A stretch of 7,639 bases of DNA from Rikenella sp. (GTDB lineage Bacteria; Bacteroidota; Bacteroidia; Bacteroidales; Rikenellaceae), in NCBI GenBank assembly GCA_029054535.1, contig JAIDFC010000133.1:1-7639 (forward strand), given 5' to 3'. The notes beneath the pieces are model-generated. The model saw nothing but the letters and a program-made list of their open reading frames with translations. It was not told the DNA's origin and ran no database searches. The translations under genes were made by a program, and so were the position numbers. Positions 5,546 through 7,639 of this stretch are shown in pieces (the stretch's first letter is position 1; each line of letters opens with the position of its first letter).

Positions 5546-5603
5546 TAAAAACAACGAAAAAGCCTTGTAAATCGCCGTCTAAACAACGAATTTACAAGGC
5601 TTT
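5546..5603 (-). terminator. Hairpin with T-rich tail downstream of tRNA-Pro (terminator-like)
   Basis: A perfect 14-bp inverted repeat, AAAGCCTTGTAAAT (5559-5572) and ATTTACAAGGCTTT (5590-5603), is separated by a 17-base loop. Read on the minus strand, it starts 8 bases past the tRNA 3' end and is followed by a T-rich run (TTTTTCGTTGTTTTTAG). This fits a factor-independent terminator for the tRNA transcript, although the stem is AT-rich and the loop long. It could equally be part of the attachment-site region. If integration occurs at the tRNA 3' end, the hairpin was brought in by the element. Confidence 0.6.
5549..5590. repeat. 10-bp direct repeat pair flanking the hairpin arm
   Basis: AAACAACGAA is present at 5549-5558 and again at 5581-5590, 32 bp apart (centre to centre about three helical turns). 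Each copy directly precedes an arm of the 14-bp inverted repeat. The arrangement could be protein-binding arm sites of the attachment region or simply a by-product of the hairpin's history. No function is shown by the sequence alone. Confidence 0.45.
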
Positions 5604-5611
5604 CCTTAATG

Positions 5612-5686
5612 TCGGGGTGACAAGATTCGAACTTGCGACCACTCGCCCCCCAGACGAGTACTCTAACCGGGCTGAGCTACACCCCG
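5612..5686 (-). tRNA. tRNA-Pro (anticodon GGG)
   Basis: The minus strand folds as a full cloverleaf. The acceptor arm CGGGGTG pairs with CACCCCG, the D arm is GCTC/GAGT, and the anticodon stem CTCGT/GCGAG (one G-T pair) holds the loop CTGGGGG. That gives anticodon GGG after the invariant T33, reading Pro codons CCC and CCT. The T arm GCAAG/CTTGT carries the TTCGAAT loop, the discriminator is A (5612), and CCA is not encoded. The 3' end faces the integrase gene, which makes it the probable integration target; the cloverleaf is intact, so the element has preserved or restored the tRNA 3' end. Confidence 0.95.
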
Positions 5687-5701
5687 CTCATTTTCCGGAC
5701 A

Positions 5702-5731
5702 CAAAAGTACACCTTTTTCGCGATTTTCAAA
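5702..5731 (-). promoter_or_regulatory. Bacteroidota-type promoter for tRNA-Pro
   Basis: On the minus strand a TTTG (complement of 5728-5731) lies 18 nt upstream of TACTTTTG (complement of 5702-5709). This matches the Bacteroidota primary-sigma consensus TTTG-N19ish-TAnnTTTG closely. Transcription would start about 10 nt ahead of the mature tRNA 5' end at 5686. Confidence 0.72.
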
Positions 5732-5761
5732 ACCCGACACACACGGAAGAACCGAAAAAAC

Positions 5762-5769
5762 TATCTTTG
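5762..5769 (+). promoter_or_regulatory. -7 box of the M15 peptidase gene
   Basis: TATCTTTG matches the Bacteroidota -7 consensus TAnnTTTG exactly and lies 31 bp before the ATG at 5801, implying a short leader of about 25 nt. I see no good -33 TTTG at the expected distance (about 5738-5743), so strength is uncertain. The site is back to back with the divergent tRNA promoter. Confidence 0.6.
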
Positions 5770-5800
5770 AAACTCGAAAAACACCATATCCACCGAATTC

Positions 5801-6427
5801 ATGTTATTAGCCGCTACCCTGCTCGCCGCCCTGGCTTGGGCCATCGCCCCGCCGACCGGCAATACGACCGATATCGTCGTCGACTCGCGCCACCGAAGCC
5901 TCGAAGAGGCCGTCGCTGGGACCACAGCCCCCGACAGCATCATCCGAACACTCTCCCTCGTCGATGTCGAATACTACGGCTTCGCCGGACGGCTCCACCG
6001 GGGGCAGATCGTCGTTCATAGCGATCTCTCCGATGACGTCCGAGCGATTTTTCGGGAGATCAAAACACAGCGGTTTCCGGTACAGAGCGTGATTCCAATC
6101 CGCTTCGACCGACCGAACAACGGTACCTCGATGGACACGCTCAACAACACTTACGGATTCCACTACCGACCCAAAAATACGTTCCGAACCACACAACTCT
6201 CGGCCCACTCCTACGGGCGAGCCATCGACATCAACCCATACCAAAACCCGGCTCGACTGCGTAACGGTCGACTCGTCCCTGCCGGCGGACGCTACGACCC
6301 CCAGGCACCGGGCACACTCACGGCCCAATCGCCCATCACGCTCCGTTTCCGCCGTCTGGGCTGGCGATGGGGCGGGACATGGGCCTCGGTCAAAGACTAC
6401 ATGCACTTTGAAAAAACAATCCGCTAA
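5801..6427 (+). CDS. M15-family D-alanyl-D-alanine carboxypeptidase-like zinc peptidase, exported
   Basis: This 208-residue protein begins with a short hydrophobic signal-like segment (MLLAATLLAALAWAIA), lacking a strongly basic n-region, so export is likely but not certain. The zinc-binding set of M15 peptidases is visible: His136 in SAHSYGRAIDINP, Asp143 in the same motif, and His202 in DYMHFE, with Asp199 near the usual catalytic acid position. The segment YYGFAGRLHRGQIVVH (58-73) is typical of the M15 subgroup annotated as peptidoglycan L,D/D,D-carboxypeptidases. These enzymes trim stem peptides of the cell wall in the periplasm. The gene lies outside the element, on the chromosomal side of the tRNA. 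The ATG at 5801 follows a good -7 box. A phage endolysin is an alternative for this fold, but the signal segment and location favour a host gene. Confidence 0.87.
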   Translation: MLLAATLLAALAWAIAPPTGNTTDIVVDSRHRSLEEAVAGTTAPDSIIRTLSLVDVEYYGFAGRLHRGQIVVHSDLSDDVRAIFREIKTQRFPVQSVIPIRFDRPNNGTSMDTLNNTYGFHYRPKNTFRTTQLSAHSYGRAIDINPYQNPARLRNGRLVPAGGRYDPQAPGTLTAQSPITLRFRRLGWRWGGTWASVKDYMHFEKTIR

Positions 6428-6576
6428 ACAAGACCTTACTCGAAACATTTACAGCACTGCGACTCTTAGGTTCTGTGTCCGACCTCCCTTTTCTGAACCG
6501 AGGGAGAGTTCCATACTGTAATTCGTAAATTAAAAAGTAAGTATCTTTAGGCTCGGTTAACATAGCGATTGAGATT
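6428..6576. other. Intergenic region before the kinase, with weak -7 box
   Basis: These 149 bp are AT-rich compared with both flanking genes. TATCTTTA at 6542-6549 resembles the TAnnTTTG -7 box with one mismatch and lies 27 bp before the kinase ATG; no convincing TTTG is found 19-21 nt upstream. A 6-bp hairpin (CTCCCT 6484-6489 / AGGGAG 6501-6506) lacks a T-tract, so I do not call it a terminator. I see no small gene here. Confidence 0.4.
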
Positions 6577-7596
6577 ATGGGAATAATCGGTTTGGGGAAT
6601 GCCCTGACAGACATTTTAGTTCAGATGCCCGACGAGCGGATATTGGAGGAGCTGTCGATCGAGCGCGGCGGGATGTACCTGATAGACAGTGCGCAGCATC
6701 GAAAGATGATGGAGCGGATCGGGAACCTGCCCGGTCGTATGGCCGCCGGCGGATCGGCGGCGAACATGGTGGGAGGCGTGGCCGCATTGGGAGGGAGAGC
6801 GACGTATATCGGACACGTGGGAGCCGACGAGACCGGCGAAGCGTTCCGGGCCTGTCAACAACGCAAAGGAATCCGATCCTTATTGGGGCTTTCCGAGCAG
6901 ACCCCGTCCGGCAAGTGTATTTCGTTGATATTTCCGGATGGCGAGCGGACCATGCTCACCTACCTCGGCGCAGCATTGGAAATCGACACCCGACACTTCA
7001 CCCGCGAACATTTCGTCGGACAACAAGTCTGCTTCATCGAAGGCTACCTGCTCAACAGTCCGGCCGTGATCGAGCCGGCGATGGAAGCGGCCAGGGCGGC
7101 CGGAGTACTCGTGGCCTTGGATGCGGCCAGCTTTACCGTGATCCGGGAATTTCGGACGTATGCCGAACGGTTGATCGATCGGTACGTCGACCTGCTGTTC
7201 GCCAACGAAGAGGAGGCCGCTGCGCTGACCGGCGCCGAGACACCGGAGAGTGCGCTCGAACGATTGGCGCCGCGTTGCAGGACCGTCGTGGTGAAGGTCG
7301 GACCGAACGGATCGTTGATCGCCCGCGGCACGGAACGCTACCGGATCGGCACGATCGACGCTCGGCCGGTGGACAAGACCGGTGCCGGAGATTTGTATGC
7401 GGCGGGCTTTCTGTATGGATTCGCCCGAGGCTTGTCATTGCAGCAATGCGGCGAGATAGGAGCCGTCGTCTCCAGCAAAAGCATCGAAGTGCTCGGAGGC
7501 GAATTGCCGGAAGAGGTGTGGCGGGGGGTGAAGCCCGGGGGGGGGCGGCGGGGAACACGCGGCGCCCCCCGGGGGGGTGCCCCCGAGAGGTATTAA
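6577..7596 (+). CDS. PfkB-family carbohydrate/nucleoside kinase (adenosine kinase- or ribokinase-like), 3' end corrupted
   Basis: This cytosolic ribokinase-fold enzyme transfers phosphate from ATP to a sugar or nucleoside hydroxyl. Residues 1-15 form the opening strand (MGIIGLGNALTDILV), GGSAAN at 58-63 is the PfkB first-signature region, FANEEEA (208-214) is the usual phosphate/Mg-proximal motif, and DKTGAGD (266-272) is the second signature with catalytic Asp272. A Bacteroidota clade annotated as adenosine kinase has this overall form, but substrate cannot be settled from sequence. Homology-like sequence ends near GGELPEEVW (about 7520). The last 20-25 codons are Gly/Arg/Pro-rich, encoded by G/C homopolymers, and look like sequencing error, so the stop at 7594 is not trustworthy and the true C-terminus is lost. 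The ATG at 6577 matches the family start. Confidence 0.88.
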   Translation: MGIIGLGNALTDILVQMPDERILEELSIERGGMYLIDSAQHRKMMERIGNLPGRMAAGGSAANMVGGVAALGGRATYIGHVGADETGEAFRACQQRKGIRSLLGLSEQTPSGKCISLIFPDGERTMLTYLGAALEIDTRHFTREHFVGQQVCFIEGYLLNSPAVIEPAMEAARAAGVLVALDAASFTVIREFRTYAERLIDRYVDLLFANEEEAAALTGAETPESALERLAPRCRTVVVKVGPNGSLIARGTERYRIGTIDARPVDKTGAGDLYAAGFLYGFARGLSLQQCGEIGAVVSSKSIEVLGGELPEEVWRGVKPGGGRRGTRGAPRGGAPERY

Positions 7597-7639
7597 AAAA
7601 AGACGCGGGCGCCCCGAAGGAGAAATTGATAGGGGGGGG
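7521..7639. other. Low-quality contig end with G/C homopolymers
   Basis: The end shows runs of G and C unlike the rest of the window: six G (7523-7528), nine G (7537-7545), six C next to seven G (7565-7577), and eight G closing the contig (7632-7639). Poly-G is a typical artefact of two-colour Illumina chemistry when signal is lost. Nothing after about 7520 should be interpreted as biology, including the apparent C-terminus of the kinase. Confidence 0.85.

Noticed and set aside
4156..6021. 621-codon open frame on the + strand
   Set aside because: It is antisense to the integrase, then runs through the tRNA gene and into the M15 peptidase in another frame. The translation is Arg/Pro-rich with no recognisable motif. 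It is a by-product of GC-rich codon use on the other strand.
6484..6506. Hairpin CTCCCT/AGGGAG as terminator of the M15 gene
   Set aside because: Only 6 bp, an 11-base loop and no T-tract on either strand.
1..7639. DGR template repeat, reverse transcriptase or CRISPR array in the window
   Set aside because: I looked by eye for a second copy of the GFQLRCLQE-encoding segment, for YxDD-type reverse transcriptase frames and for regularly spaced repeats, and saw none. If a DGR exists, its core is outside this window.

Overview
The window looks like the right-hand end of a prophage or related integrated element joined to host chromosome, from a fairly GC-rich member of the Bacteroidota (an Alistipes-like gut organism would fit; this is inference). 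The supports are -7 boxes of the TAnnTTTG type (5762-5769 on +, 5702-5709 on -, the latter with a TTTG 18 nt upstream), a tyrosine recombinase of a kind I associate with Bacteroidota, and phage accessory proteins common in Bacteroides-group elements.

Both contig ends carry technical artefacts. Bases 1-32 match the Nextera/Tn5 read-2 adapter at 30 of 32 positions. From about 7520 on, the sequence breaks into G and C homopolymers that are probably sequencing error, so the start of the first gene and the C-terminus of the last are not real biology.

Element part, 34-4208, + strand: a tightly packed seven-gene operon. It runs C5-cytosine DNA methyltransferase (5' truncated), PP-loop PAPS-reductase-like protein, unknown protein, FISUMP/C-type-lectin-like protein, YopX-family protein, ASCH-like small protein, RuvC-like nuclease. 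Four of the six junctions are ATGA stop/start overlaps and the other two have gaps of 11 and 22 bp. The methyltransferase C-terminal region also carries a second open frame (+2) that itself resembles a phage methylase-associated protein. The C-terminus of the FISUMP protein has the codon pattern of a diversity-generating retroelement (DGR) variable region: 17 of 20 consecutive codons end in C, as if derived from AAC codons. No reverse transcriptase or template repeat is present here, so this is a candidate only.

The operon converges on a tyrosine integrase (4249-5448, - strand) that lacks the canonical box I Arg and the box II His but keeps the other catalytic residues. Between its start codon and the tRNA lie an 11-bp tandem repeat and a 14-bp inverted repeat followed by a T-rich stretch.

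Junction and chromosome: tRNA-Pro(GGG) (5612-5686, - strand) has its 3' end facing the integrase, the usual geometry for tRNA-targeted integration, so the element boundary probably lies in or next to the tRNA 3' end. Beyond it are two host-type genes: a secreted M15-family D,D-carboxypeptidase-like peptidase (5801-6427) and a PfkB-family sugar/nucleoside kinase (6577 to about 7530).
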